DNA of 40,973 bases. It comes from Selenomonas sp. FOBRC6 (lineage in GTDB: Bacteria > Bacillota > Negativicutes > Selenomonadales > Selenomonadaceae). Of the stretch, positions 8,557-16,233 are shown piece by piece. Below the pieces are notes generated by a model that was given only the letters and a program-made list of their open reading frames with translations, did no database searches and was not told the origin of the DNA. The stretch is taken from contig NZ_ALKG01000053.1 in NCBI RefSeq assembly GCF_000286455.1, forward strand, positions 1 to 40,973. Direction: 5' to 3'. How positions within the stretch are numbered: the stretch's first letter is position 1; each line of letters begins with the position of its first letter. The position numbers and the translations under genes were made by a program.

Positions 8557-9579
8557 TTATGCAAAATCCAGCCCCGGCACGGCGTTCAGATAGAGATCGC
8601 TGTACTTGCTCGCCGCCGCAGCATATACGCCGCGGCACGCGATCATCGCGGCGTTGTCCGTGCAGAGACGCGGCGGCGGATAAAGATAGCGGATGCCCTC
8701 CGCCTCTGCCGTCTCGCGCAGACGGCGCTCGAGCGACTTGTTCGCTGCAACACCGCCCGCGAGCACGAGCATATCGCGTCCCGCCTCGCGGATCGCCTCG
8801 AATGCCTTGTGTACGAGCACCTCCACCACGGTGGACTGGAACGAGGCGGCAATATCCGCCTTGTTCAGCGCATGCCCCTTCATCTTCTCACTGTTGATAT
8901 AGTTCAGCACGGCGGATTTCAGCCCACTGAAGCTGAACTCATAGTTCCCCTCCTGCGCGAGCGCACGCGGGAAATCGATCGCGGCGGGGTTCCCCTCACG
9001 CGCAAGCCTGTCGATCTCGGGGCCGCCGGGGTACGGCAGTCCCATGACACGCGCCACCTTGTCGAACGCCTCACCCGCCGCATCGTCGCGCGTTCTGCCC
9101 ATCAGGCGGAACGTCTCGTAGTCCGCGACATCCACGAGCGCCGTATGCCCGCCCGAAACAACGAGCGCCATAAAGGGTGGCGTGAGTTCCGCATGTGCGA
9201 GAAAGTTCGCAAAGATATGCCCCTCGAGATGGTTGACGCCGATGAGGGGCACATCGAGGGAAAAGGCAAGCGACTTTGCCGCCGACACACCGACGAGGAG
9301 CGCACCGACGAGACCCGGTCCGTAGGTGACGGCGACCTGATCGATCTCCGAGAGCGCCGTCCCCGCTTCATCAAGCGCCTGCTCCACGACGGGCAGGATG
9401 CTCAGGATATGGTTGCGCGAGGCGATCTCGGGCACAACGCCTCCGTATTTCTGATGAATCGGAATCTGCGTTGCAATGACGCAGGAGAGCAGTTCGCGCG
9501 TGCCACGCAGGATGGCGGCGGAGGTCTCATCACAGCTCGTCTCAATCCCGAGCGTCAGTTTCTGCTGAACATCTTTCAT
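8557..9579 (-). CDS. tsaD: tRNA N6-adenosine threonylcarbamoyltransferase
   Basis: Catalytic subunit that transfers the threonylcarbamoyl group to A37 of ANN-decoding tRNAs (t6A), acting with TsaB and TsaE. The 340 aa match the family length. The ASKHA-fold motif GIETSCDETS is at the N-terminus, the metal-binding HLEGH mid-protein, then SGGHTALV and the nucleotide motif LAGGVAANKSL. The frame opens at a TTG (9585), but the ATG two codons later (9579) has AAAGGA 8 nt upstream and was chosen. Its 5' end overlaps rimI by 38 bp. It is the last gene of tsaE-tsaB-rimI-tsaD. Confidence 0.97.
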   Translation of the reverse strand: MKDVQQKLTLGIETSCDETSAAILRGTRELLSCVIATQIPIHQKYGGVVPEIASRNHILSILPVVEQALDEAGTALSEIDQVAVTYGPGLVGALLVGVSAAKSLAFSLDVPLIGVNHLEGHIFANFLAHAELTPPFMALVVSGGHTALVDVADYETFRLMGRTRDDAAGEAFDKVARVMGLPYPGGPEIDRLAREGNPAAIDFPRALAQEGNYEFSFSGLKSAVLNYINSEKMKGHALNKADIAASFQSTVVEVLVHKAFEAIREAGRDMLVLAGGVAANKSLERRLRETAEAEGIRYLYPPPRLCTDNAAMIACRGVYAAAASKYSDLYLNAVPGLDFA

Positions 9580-10030
9580 CCACAAATTCCTTTAGCTTCG
9601 TATGCCACATCAGAATGGCATCTTCCCCATTGTCCTGATAGTATTTCCTGCGCACGCCGATCGCCGCAAAACCCAGTCCCTCATAGAGACGGATCGCGGG
9701 CGCATTCGACGGGCGCACCTCGAGCGTCATGCGTTCCGCACCGCGCTCTGCCGCCGCGCACATGAGCCGCGTCATGAGAGGCTTGCCCAGACCGCGCCCA
9801 CGATGCAAGGAAGCAAGCGCAATATTCGTCACCTGCGCCTCTTCGAACGAGATCCAGCAGCCGCCGAAGCCGACGATCTCCTCATCCTCAAGTGCGACGA
9901 TATAGCACGCAAAGTCATTCGACGCCTCGCGCCAGAAATCCTCGCGCGACCACGGCGTCGGGAAGCTCTCACGCTCGACGCGTGCCACGCCCTCCGCATC
10001 CTCCGCGCGTAGCGGACGAAACGAAATCAC
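9542..10030 (-). CDS. rimI: Ribosomal protein S18-alanine N-acetyltransferase
   Basis: GNAT-fold acetyltransferase, 162 aa, expected to acetylate the N-terminal Ala of ribosomal protein S18. The acetyl-CoA loop is visible as LHRGRGLGKPLMTRLM, followed by RPSNAPAIRLYEGLGF and the family-like ending RKYYQDNGEDAILM. The frame is open 11 codons further upstream, but GTG at 10030 has GGAGG 7 nt upstream and overlaps the tsaB stop codon as GTGA. That arrangement marks translational coupling. Placement between tsaB and tsaD is standard for many bacteria. Confidence 0.93.
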   Translation of the reverse strand: MISFRPLRAEDAEGVARVERESFPTPWSREDFWREASNDFACYIVALEDEEIVGFGGCWISFEEAQVTNIALASLHRGRGLGKPLMTRLMCAAAERGAERMTLEVRPSNAPAIRLYEGLGFAAIGVRRKYYQDNGEDAILMWHTKLKEFVDERCSAETDARD

Positions 10031-10746
10031 TGCCTTCCCTCCGCGCCATGATGCTTCTCCCACAACACCTCTGCCTCGCTGCGGCGCAAGTAGAGCGGCG
10101 CGATGGTGACAGGATCATCCACCGCCCCGCGAGCAAGACGTGTGAGCGACGCAAGGCCTACGCACGCCGCGCGCGGCATACGCGCGTGAATCGGAGCGAG
10201 ACGGACGCCCGTGGGCAGCTCGTCCACGCCTTTCTTCTGCATGGCGTCCCCGAGCAGGAGGACGGGCTGCGTCGAATGCGCGAGCCCCGCGAGCACCTCC
10301 GTGCGTGGCAGAATCACGAGCGGATGCGCCTCACGCAGCGTCAGCCCCTCTGCTCCTGCCTCCCAAGCAAATTCCTGCGCGTAGACATTGCCCTTCTGCG
10401 CGTCCATCATGGGAACGAGGCGCACGCCCTCACAGATCGTGTGATGGGCAAGCGCCTCGAGTGTCGGTACTGCAATCAGGGGAATGTGCAGAGCATACGC
10501 CATCATCTTTGCCGCCGCCAGTCCGATGCGCAGCCCCGTGAACGAACCGGGCCCGATGCTGACGGCAACGCCCTCAAGCTCATTTTTTTTCACGCGCGCC
10601 ATCTCGAGCGCCGTCCCGATGTGCGGCATGAGCGTCTCGGAGTGGGTCAGCGCGCCCTGCATACTCAGTTCTGCCGCGACGCGCTCCGCTGAGAGGACAG
10701 CGACACTCGAGACCTGCGAGGAGGTATCAATGCTCAGGATCGACAA
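10027..10746 (-). CDS. tsaB: tRNA threonylcarbamoyladenosine biosynthesis protein TsaB
   Basis: Inactive ASKHA paralogue that dimerises with TsaD and is needed for t6A synthesis. 239 aa. The N-terminus SILSIDTSSQ and the motif GPGSFTGLRIGLA are diagnostic. The start appears to be a TTG at 10746, inside the 3' end of tsaE (20-bp overlap), with AGGAG 10 nt upstream; no ATG is better placed. It is coupled to rimI through a GTGA overlap. Confidence 0.95.
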   Translation of the reverse strand: MSILSIDTSSQVSSVAVLSAERVAAELSMQGALTHSETLMPHIGTALEMARVKKNELEGVAVSIGPGSFTGLRIGLAAAKMMAYALHIPLIAVPTLEALAHHTICEGVRLVPMMDAQKGNVYAQEFAWEAGAEGLTLREAHPLVILPRTEVLAGLAHSTQPVLLLGDAMQKKGVDELPTGVRLAPIHARMPRAACVGLASLTRLARGAVDDPVTIAPLYLRRSEAEVLWEKHHGAEGRQ

Positions 10747-11203
10747 TCTCGTTCAACTCCTCCAAAAGCGCCGTGCTCTTCTCCCCCTCTGCGGCAAAGA
10801 TGAACTGCCGCTCCTCTCCATCAAGTGCATCAATACGCACCTCGAGGCGATCCTCGGGCAGCGCCTCGGGGAATTTCTCCGCCCACTCGATCAGCACAAT
10901 GCCCTCGGTCGCGTCCACATACTCATAGAAGCCGATGTCCTCGAGTTCCTCCTCGGACTCGATGCGATAGAGGTCAAAATGCACGATGGGACACGCCGCC
11001 TCGTAGATGTTCATGAGGTTGAACGTCGGGCTCGTCACATCGCTCTCCACACCGAGCGTACGCGCGAGCGCCCGCACAAAGAGGGTCTTGCCCACCCCAA
11101 GCTCTCCATCGAGGCAGATGACCGTGCCCTCGTGGATGATTTTACCGATGGTACTCGCTAGATGAGCCGTCTCCTCGGGCGAGTGCGTGATGCAGGTGAG
11201 CAT
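10727..11203 (-). CDS. tsaE: tRNA threonylcarbamoyladenosine biosynthesis ATPase TsaE
   Basis: P-loop ATPase that drives turnover of the TsaBD complex in t6A formation. 158 aa, typical length. Walker A GELGVGKT lies near residue 33, then TSPTFNLMNIYE and HFDLYRIESEEELEDIGF, all family hallmarks, and IVLIEWAEKFPE. The ATG at 11203 has AAAGGGG upstream. It is the first gene of the four-gene operon and has its own promoter. Confidence 0.96.
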   Translation of the reverse strand: MLTCITHSPEETAHLASTIGKIIHEGTVICLDGELGVGKTLFVRALARTLGVESDVTSPTFNLMNIYEAACPIVHFDLYRIESEEELEDIGFYEYVDATEGIVLIEWAEKFPEALPEDRLEVRIDALDGEERQFIFAAEGEKSTALLEELNEIVDPEH

Positions 11204-11244
11204 AATTTGTCCCCTTTAGTAAAAGAACCAAAACTTTTTGATAC

Positions 11245-11273
11245 ATTATAACACGAGAGATTGATTTCCGCAA
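11245..11273 (-). promoter_or_regulatory. Promoter of the tsaE operon
   Basis: Minus strand TTGCGG (11268-11273), 17-nt spacer, then TATAAT (11245-11250). The -10 is perfect and the -35 weak. The tsaE ATG is about 42 nt downstream of the -10. Confidence 0.7.
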
Positions 11274-11297
11274 AGGCAGTCCGATGAAAAGGCGCGC

Positions 11298-11332
11298 AAA
11301 AAAGCGGAGGGAGAGCAGTTCTCTCCGTCCGC
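11298..11332 (-). terminator. Terminator after rimM
   Basis: On the minus strand GCGGACGGAGAG pairs with CTCTCCCTCCGC with one mismatch, the loop is AACTG, and TTTTTT follows. It ends the ylxM-to-rimM operon. Confidence 0.88.
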
Positions 11333-11342
11333 CTTCATTTGT

Positions 11343-11852
11343 TTACTCCGGCAGCCGCACCGTCATGCGTCCGCCCGCCACATCGATCGCCAGTACCGCC
11401 GTGCGTAGCGCGGGCACGAGAATCTCGCGCCCGTCCTCCGCACGCACGGCATAGACATCGTTGCTGCCCGTGCGAATGACGTTCTCGACTGTGCCGAGCT
11501 CGTGATTCGCCTCATCGTAGACCGTGAGACCCACGATGTCAAAGACGTAGTATTCGCCCTCATCGAGCGGCGAAGCATCCGCGCGCGCGACCGTGAGCAG
11601 CCGCCCCGTCAGACGCTGTGCCTCCTCGCGGACAGCGTACTCACGGAAGCGCATAAGGACGTTCTTCCCCTGCGGTTTCACGCGCTCAACATGGAGCAGC
11701 TCATCGCCCACCATGACCTCACGCAGCGCGGCAAAGCGCTCGGGAAAGTCCGTCAGCGGGATGATACGCAGATCCCCCTGAATCCCGTGCGCCGCACCGA
11801 CGCGCCCGATTACAATGCGCCCGTCAGGAACGGATGGCGATAATCTTGTCAT
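11343..11852 (-). CDS. rimM: 16S rRNA processing protein RimM
   Basis: 30S maturation factor that acts on the 16S rRNA 3' domain and ribosomal protein S19. 169 aa. The N-terminal barrel carries IVIGRVGAAHGIQGDLRI; the C-terminal PRC-barrel begins near YYVFDIVGLTVYD and includes GREILVPA. The ATG at 11852 overlaps ylqD by 29 bp. Its SD (GGTGGAAG) sits very close to the ATG, so translation may depend on coupling with ylqD. trmD, which usually follows rimM in Firmicutes, is replaced by a terminator. Confidence 0.95.
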   Translation of the reverse strand: MTRLSPSVPDGRIVIGRVGAAHGIQGDLRIIPLTDFPERFAALREVMVGDELLHVERVKPQGKNVLMRFREYAVREEAQRLTGRLLTVARADASPLDEGEYYVFDIVGLTVYDEANHELGTVENVIRTGSNDVYAVRAEDGREILVPALRTAVLAIDVAGGRMTVRLPE

Positions 11853-12234
11853 CTTCCACCAGAATCTCGACGTTCATGAGCTCGCGCATATCGTCGCCGA
11901 CCTTCGCCTCTACCTGACGCTCGAGCGTACCCTGCACGATCTCCGCGCCCTCGACGAATTTCTGCAGCTCCTCCTGATGTGCGCGCGTCTCCTCGATGTA
12001 GTCCAGGCGGCGCTGACGCTCCTGACGGATCGTGTTGATGTGCTGGATCGCCTGCGGCGTCAGCTCGCCCTGCTCCGCCTCCTGCATGACGCGCTTCTCC
12101 TGAATGCCGAGCTGCTGCACCTCGAGCTCCGCGCGGCTGAGGCCTTCCTCCATCTCCTTGAGCATCTTCGCGCGCAGCTTCTCCGTCAGCTTTGCCTTGA
12201 CGGTGACGGGCACCTTGATTGAAATAGAATCCAC
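11824..12234 (-). CDS. ylqD: YlqD family protein
   Basis: A 136-aa protein of the YlqD family, conserved in Firmicutes between khpA and rimM but without an established function. It is highly charged and mainly helical: residues about 15-100 are Glu/Lys/Gln-rich and look like a coiled coil, ending in a short beta region (VEILVEDDKIIAIRS). The start is GTG at 12234 with AAGGAGAG upstream. The 3' end overlaps rimM. Confidence 0.85.
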   Translation of the reverse strand: MDSISIKVPVTVKAKLTEKLRAKMLKEMEEGLSRAELEVQQLGIQEKRVMQEAEQGELTPQAIQHINTIRQERQRRLDYIEETRAHQEELQKFVEGAEIVQGTLERQVEAKVGDDMRELMNVEILVEDDKIIAIRS

Positions 12235-12255
12235 TCTGATCTCTCCTTATGAAAA

Positions 12256-12342
12256 GGAATCGCTGCTACATTGCGATTCCTAACAAAAACGGCGACCGTC
12301 TGAGACGCGCGCCGTTTCGAGGGACTGGCGAAAGCCTCCCTC
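12256..12342 (-). other. Three consecutive hairpins between khpA and ylqD
   Basis: The 115-nt spacer holds three inverted repeats: GAGGGA/TCCCTC (12319-12324 with 12337-12342), AAACGGCG/CGCCGTTT (12287-12294 with 12310-12317) and GGAATCGC/GCGATTCC (12256-12263 with 12273-12280). On the minus strand the second is followed by TTTG and the third by TTTT, so both look like partial terminators. The last ends about 10 nt before the ylqD SD. They may lower expression of ylqD-rimM relative to rpsP-ffh or mark RNA processing. Function is inferred. Confidence 0.6.
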
Positions 12343-12349
12343 AACGGGC

Positions 12350-12577
12350 TCAGCCGATCTCGACCGTCGCCCTCTTATTCTCCTTCGTTGCAGCGGCCTT
12401 GACAACACTGCGCAGTGCTTTTGCAATGCGCCCTTGTTTGCCGATGACCTTGCCCATGTCATCCTCCGCCACGCGAAGTCTTAATATGATCTCCTGATCA
12501 TCCTGCGTTTCGTCAACGACAACAGCTTCCGGATGGTCGACCAATGATTTTGCGATAACCTCGACTATCTCTTTCAC
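12350..12577 (-). CDS. khpA: KH-domain RNA-binding protein KhpA
   Basis: A 75-aa single-KH-domain protein (YlqC/KhpA). The GXXG loop is seen in GKVIGKQGRIA at about residues 42-52. In other Firmicutes KhpA pairs with KhpB and affects cell elongation and sRNA or mRNA regulation; khpB is not in this window. The start is GTG at 12577 with AGGAGA 9 nt upstream. It is a cistron of the ylxM operon, between rpsP and ylqD. Confidence 0.93.
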   Translation of the reverse strand: MKEIVEVIAKSLVDHPEAVVVDETQDDQEIILRLRVAEDDMGKVIGKQGRIAKALRSVVKAAATKENKRATVEIG

Positions 12578-12606
12578 GCCGTTCGTCTCTCCTCATCGCA
12601 CACAGA

Positions 12607-12654
12607 CGCTCCCAACGGGAGAGCTCTCATCAGTAGAGATCCCTCCCGGAAGCG
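12607..12654 (-). other. Long hairpin between rpsP and khpA
   Basis: On the minus strand CGCTTCC pairs with GGGAGCG, with further inner pairing of GGGAG with CTCCC. No T-tract follows on the minus strand, so it is more likely an mRNA processing or stability element than a terminator. Confidence 0.45.
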
Positions 12655-12661
12655 CTGTATT

Positions 12662-12937
12662 TCAGTCCTTCTGACGCTTTGCCTCGGCGAATTTCGCCAT
12701 CGTGCCGTTCTTGCTCAGGATGTTCCTGACCGTGTCGGTCGGCTGTGCGCCCTTCTTCATCCAGTCGATTGCCTTGTCCTCGTCAATGCTGACGACAGCG
12801 GGCTGCTTCGACGGATCATAGTTTCCAAGGATCTCGATGAATCGACCGTCACGCGGTGCGCGCGAGTCGGCGACCACGATGCGGTAGAAGGGGTTCTTCT
12901 TCGCACCCATGCGGTTCAAACGAATCTTGACTGCCAT
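12662..12937 (-). CDS. rpsP: 30S ribosomal protein S16
   Basis: Small-subunit protein that binds 16S rRNA early in 30S assembly. 91 aa, with the hallmark start [20 protein letters not shown] and the following [14 protein letters not shown]. The ATG is preceded by AAAGGTGG. It lies 27 bp downstream of ffh, the standard Firmicutes position. Confidence 0.98.
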   Translation of the reverse strand: MAVKIRLNRMGAKKNPFYRIVVADSRAPRDGRFIEILGNYDPSKQPAVVSIDEDKAIDWMKKGAQPTDTVRNILSKNGTMAKFAEAKRQKD

Positions 12938-12964
12938 ATTTTCACCACCTTTCGTTGCTGCATA

Positions 12965-14341
12965 TTACTTGAAGAATGGCATCTTCGGAAGCCCCATGCC
13001 GCCAAGCGACGGCATGGAGGGCATTCCTCCCTTGCCCTTCATCTTTTTCATCTTCTTCATCATCTTGCGCATCTCGCCGAACTGCTTCAGCAGCTTGTTC
13101 ACGTCCTGCACGCGCGTGCCGCTGCCCGCGGCGATGCGCTTGCGGCGGCTGCCGTTGATGATGGTGATGTCCGCGCGCTCCTTCGGCGTCATCGCGCGGA
13201 TGATTGCCTCGAGCTGACGCATCTCCTTGCCGTCGAGATCAAATTCCTGATCGCCAAGCTTCTTCTTGAGACCGCCCATTCCCGGGATCATGCCGAGGAT
13301 GCTGTTCAGCGATCCGAGCTTCTTCACCTGTTGCAGCTGATCGAGAAAATCGTCGAGCGTGAAGTCGTTGCGGCGAAGTTTCGCCTCCATCTTCTTCGCA
13401 TTCTCGAGATCGAAGTTCTCCTGTGCCTTCTCCACGAGGGAGAGCACGTCGCCCATACCGAGGATGCGCGATGCCATACGGTCGGGGTGGAACACCTCGA
13501 GCGGTTCGAGCTTCTCGCCCATACCGACGAATTTCACGGGGCAGCCCGTGACTGCCTTGATCGAAAGCGCAGCACCGCCGCGTGCGTCGCCGTCCAGCTT
13601 CGTCATGATGACGCCATCCAGCCCGAGCGACTCGTCGAAGGACTGCGCGACGTTGACAGCTTCCTGTCCCGTCATTGCGTCCACAACGAGCAGGATCTCG
13701 TGCGGCTTTACCGCCGCCTTGATATCGCCCAGCTCCTGCATGAGCGTTTCGTCGATCTGCAGGCGTCCCGCTGTGTCGATGATAACAACATCGTTCGCGT
13801 GCGATGCCGAATGTCCGATCGCTGCGCGTGCGATGGCGACGGCATCCTCTTGCCCCTGCGAGAACACGGGCACTTCGACCTTTTCGCCGATCACTTCGAG
13901 CTGCTTAATCGCAGCGGGGCGATAGATGTCGTCCGCGACGAGCAGCGGGCGTTTGCCCTGCTTCTTGAGCATGAGCGCGAGCTTGCCCGCCGAGGTGGTC
14001 TTACCCGAGCCTTGGAGACCGACGAGCATGATGACGGTCGGCGGGTTCGGACTGATGTTGAGACGGCTCTCCGTCCCGCCCATCAGCGCGGTCAGTTCCT
14101 CGTCAACGATCTTGATGACCGCCTGTGCCGCCGTGAGCGTGTCGAGCACCTCCTGCCCGACGGCACGCTCCTTCACGCGTTTGACGAAGTCCTTGACGAC
14201 CTTGAAGTTGACATCTGCTTCGAGGAGTGCCATCCGCACCTCGCGCATGGCATCGTTCACATCGTCCTCGGTCAGCTTGCCATGTCCACGCAGCTTCTTG
14301 AAGATCCCCTGCAGTCGATCGGACAGATTCTCAAAGATCAT
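12965..14341 (-). CDS. ffh: Signal recognition particle protein Ffh
   Basis: SRP54 GTPase that binds 4.5S/6S RNA and signal peptides and targets nascent membrane proteins to FtsY. 458 aa. N-domain about 1-90; G-domain with P-loop GLQGSGKTTSAGKLA, DTAGRLQ and TKLDGDARGG; Met-rich M-domain from about 330 with IPGMGGLKKK, a GSGTRVQDVNKLLKQF helix, and a Gly/Met/Pro-rich tail. The ATG at 14341 overlaps the ylxM stop as ATGA, so the two are translationally coupled. The RNA partner gene is not in the window. Confidence 0.98.
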   Translation of the reverse strand: MIFENLSDRLQGIFKKLRGHGKLTEDDVNDAMREVRMALLEADVNFKVVKDFVKRVKERAVGQEVLDTLTAAQAVIKIVDEELTALMGGTESRLNISPNPPTVIMLVGLQGSGKTTSAGKLALMLKKQGKRPLLVADDIYRPAAIKQLEVIGEKVEVPVFSQGQEDAVAIARAAIGHSASHANDVVIIDTAGRLQIDETLMQELGDIKAAVKPHEILLVVDAMTGQEAVNVAQSFDESLGLDGVIMTKLDGDARGGAALSIKAVTGCPVKFVGMGEKLEPLEVFHPDRMASRILGMGDVLSLVEKAQENFDLENAKKMEAKLRRNDFTLDDFLDQLQQVKKLGSLNSILGMIPGMGGLKKKLGDQEFDLDGKEMRQLEAIIRAMTPKERADITIINGSRRKRIAAGSGTRVQDVNKLLKQFGEMRKMMKKMKKMKGKGGMPSMPSLGGMGLPKMPFFK

Positions 14342-14703
14342 TCTCCCACCTCCTTCGTATCATCCTGTGATGTGTATTGTTCCAGTTCGTCCGCGATGCG
14401 CCACACATCGGTGCACGCAATCGGTTCTCTGAGTGCACGCAGCTCCGCACAGACCGCAGCAAGTGCGTGCTCCTGCGCCTGTTGACGTGCGAGAAGCCCG
14501 AGTGTCGCCTCCATCTCTGTGAGCGCACGCTCTGCGCGGCGGATGTTGTCATGCGCCGCCTGCCGCGTGATGCCCAACTCCTCGCCGATCTCCGCGAGCG
14601 AGAAATCCTCTGCAATGTGCAGACGCAGACATTCGCGCTGTTTTCCCGTGAGAAGTCCTCCATAGAGGTCATACAGCCGTGCGAGCTCGTAAAGTCGCTC
14701 CAT
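14338..14703 (-). CDS. ylxM: YlxM-type HTH protein, SRP-associated
   Basis: A 121-aa member of the YlxM/p13 family, encoded next to ffh in Firmicutes and Mollicutes. A sigma-70 region-4-like helix-turn-helix is clear at about 15-65: TGKQRECLRLHIAEDFSLAE then GITRQAAHDNIRRAE. Family members have been linked to SRP pathway regulation. Three in-frame starts are possible (GTG 14712, ATG 14709, ATG 14703). AGGTGA lies 5 nt upstream of the last, which also fits the promoter, so 14703 was chosen. Confidence 0.9.
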   Translation of the reverse strand: MERLYELARLYDLYGGLLTGKQRECLRLHIAEDFSLAEIGEELGITRQAAHDNIRRAERALTEMEATLGLLARQQAQEHALAAVCAELRALREPIACTDVWRIADELEQYTSQDDTKEVGE

Positions 14704-14733
14704 GCACATCACCTGTTTCTAAACACTGTTGGA

Positions 14734-14762
14734 ATTATAGCGGCAAACGAAAAGCCTGTCAA
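14734..14762 (-). promoter_or_regulatory. Consensus promoter of the ylxM-ffh-rpsP operon
   Basis: Minus strand TTGACA (14757-14762), exactly 17 nt, then TATAAT (14734-14739): a perfect sigma-70/sigma-A match. The predicted transcript start is about 24 nt before the ylxM ATG. The -35 box lies inside an arm of the terminator hairpin that ends the upstream gene. Confidence 0.92.
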
Positions 14763-14782
14763 GTATTTTTCTTGACAGGCTT
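14752..14782 (-). terminator. Terminator after the PARG-domain gene
   Basis: AAGCCTGTCAAG (14752-14763) pairs perfectly with CTTGACAGGCTT (14771-14782), giving a 12-bp stem and 7-nt loop. On the minus strand it continues as TTCGTTTG, a modest T-tract. It ends the two-gene island and contains the -35 of the next operon. Confidence 0.72.
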
Positions 14783-14817
14783 CAATCTATATGCGCCCAC
14801 GTTCCTTTTTGAATGCG

Positions 14818-16218
14818 CTACACCAAACGCAGATGTGTTCTCTTGGGGGACGGATGGTGAAACGGAATCCAGGAAAGCGGCGTAGATGCCACCGTCTCCC
14901 CCTCTATTGTGAGCGATATCGTAATCGCAATCAGATCATGCCCCGTCACATCCGTCAAGAGAAATGCATACGCATTTTGGAGGTCGGTTGAAAATGCAAG
15001 CAAATTACATTCTTCCAAAAACCTGACATAAGCAAACAGGACGCTTAAATCGTCCACCATGCCGCCGTCCGCCATACCGACACACAAAGCATGAAACGCC
15101 TTGACCGGCTTTTGAACAAAAAAGGTCTTCGTATCGGTTGCTTCATTGACAAGCGGCACGCCCTCAAGCTTCATGAAGCCTTCCATAACAGGAAGATAGA
15201 ATGCCACAGCCCGATCGCCATCGGTCTGCTCCCAGATTTCTGCCATAAAGGGAATTCCGTTCTTCGTTGTGCCATAGGAATACCCCATATTCTCAGGCGA
15301 AATGTTTTCCTGCGAAAAGTTGTATGTGATGAACGGATGATTTGTTTGATAAAATCCCGATACTGCTGTCACAGCTTCAGATGTATCATTGGTGCATATT
15401 GTTCCAACATCCTGAAATACGTCTGCAAATGCGTGAAAATTTTTCTTTTCACCTCTATCAATAATTGCAAATGCTATTGTCTGAAAGTATTTGTGATACC
15501 CTTCATCCATAAGAATATCATAAAAATACTTTGCAACGCTATATGGATCGTGCCCAAATGCCCCGCATCCCCATGCGCCAAGAACGAGAGACGAATACCC
15601 ATGCGCTGCGGCAACGGCAAACATTTTCCTTAGCCTCGATTTCATTACACGGGACAGCACAGCGGGAGAAACCTCCCGTGCCGCACCGTTGCGGTTTGGC
15701 GCGGGAATCGTAATGACAGAGGTCAGAAACGGCTCGTCCAAAAAATCATCATGAAGATCCCGAAAGACGCATACATGGGGTGATAGTATCATGTAGTCGG
15801 AATCACAGGCATTTTTTCGACGATTGTTATAGTCATACATCTCGTATGCCACATCGCCGCCTATGGAATGATAGAGCGTACTCTCTCTGCACAAACATTC
15901 TTCCTGTGCATTTGCGCCGTTTCGAAACCCGCCGCCTGGTACATGTGCATTGGCGAAATTCATTACGAGGACGTTCTCCATTCCCTCGGCACAGGCAAAA
16001 GAATCTGCATCCAAGACGTAGATATCGGGCGTATCTGATATCGAGCAGCCACTTTTTACAACTTCTCCACAGCGTTTTGCCTCCTTGGCATCTATGAGAA
16101 TTGCTGCGCTATAGTCCTCATTGGGAAGAACTATTGTTTTTCCATGCTTTTGGTACCTGCCTTGATGCGTAACCTGTATGGTTTCTTCCGCGACTCGCCT
16201 GCGTTCCTGCCGAGACAT
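14818..16218 (-). CDS. Bacterial-type PARG (TIGR02452-like) fused to an unassigned C-terminal domain
   Basis: A 466-aa protein. Residues about 1-275 match the bacterial-type poly(ADP-ribose) glycohydrolase (macrodomain) family: the catalytic signature GGG-X7-QEE is at 95-107 (GGGFRNGANAQEE), with NFANAHVPGGG just before and VLGAWGCGAFGHDP at 212-225, typical of the phosphate-binding loop. Such enzymes remove ADP-ribose from proteins or possibly nucleic acids. Residues about 285-466 form a second domain that I do not recognise; no transmembrane segment is evident. The start ATG at 16218 follows AAGGAGG. It begins 15 bp after the UDG-like gene, in the same AT-rich island, and is followed by a terminator. 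Confidence 0.85.
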   Translation of the reverse strand: MSRQERRRVAEETIQVTHQGRYQKHGKTIVLPNEDYSAAILIDAKEAKRCGEVVKSGCSISDTPDIYVLDADSFACAEGMENVLVMNFANAHVPGGGFRNGANAQEECLCRESTLYHSIGGDVAYEMYDYNNRRKNACDSDYMILSPHVCVFRDLHDDFLDEPFLTSVITIPAPNRNGAAREVSPAVLSRVMKSRLRKMFAVAAAHGYSSLVLGAWGCGAFGHDPYSVAKYFYDILMDEGYHKYFQTIAFAIIDRGEKKNFHAFADVFQDVGTICTNDTSEAVTAVSGFYQTNHPFITYNFSQENISPENMGYSYGTTKNGIPFMAEIWEQTDGDRAVAFYLPVMEGFMKLEGVPLVNEATDTKTFFVQKPVKAFHALCVGMADGGMVDDLSVLFAYVRFLEECNLLAFSTDLQNAYAFLLTDVTGHDLIAITISLTIEGETVASTPLSWIPFHHPSPKRTHLRLV

Positions 16219-16233
16219 CGCAGCTCCTCCTTT

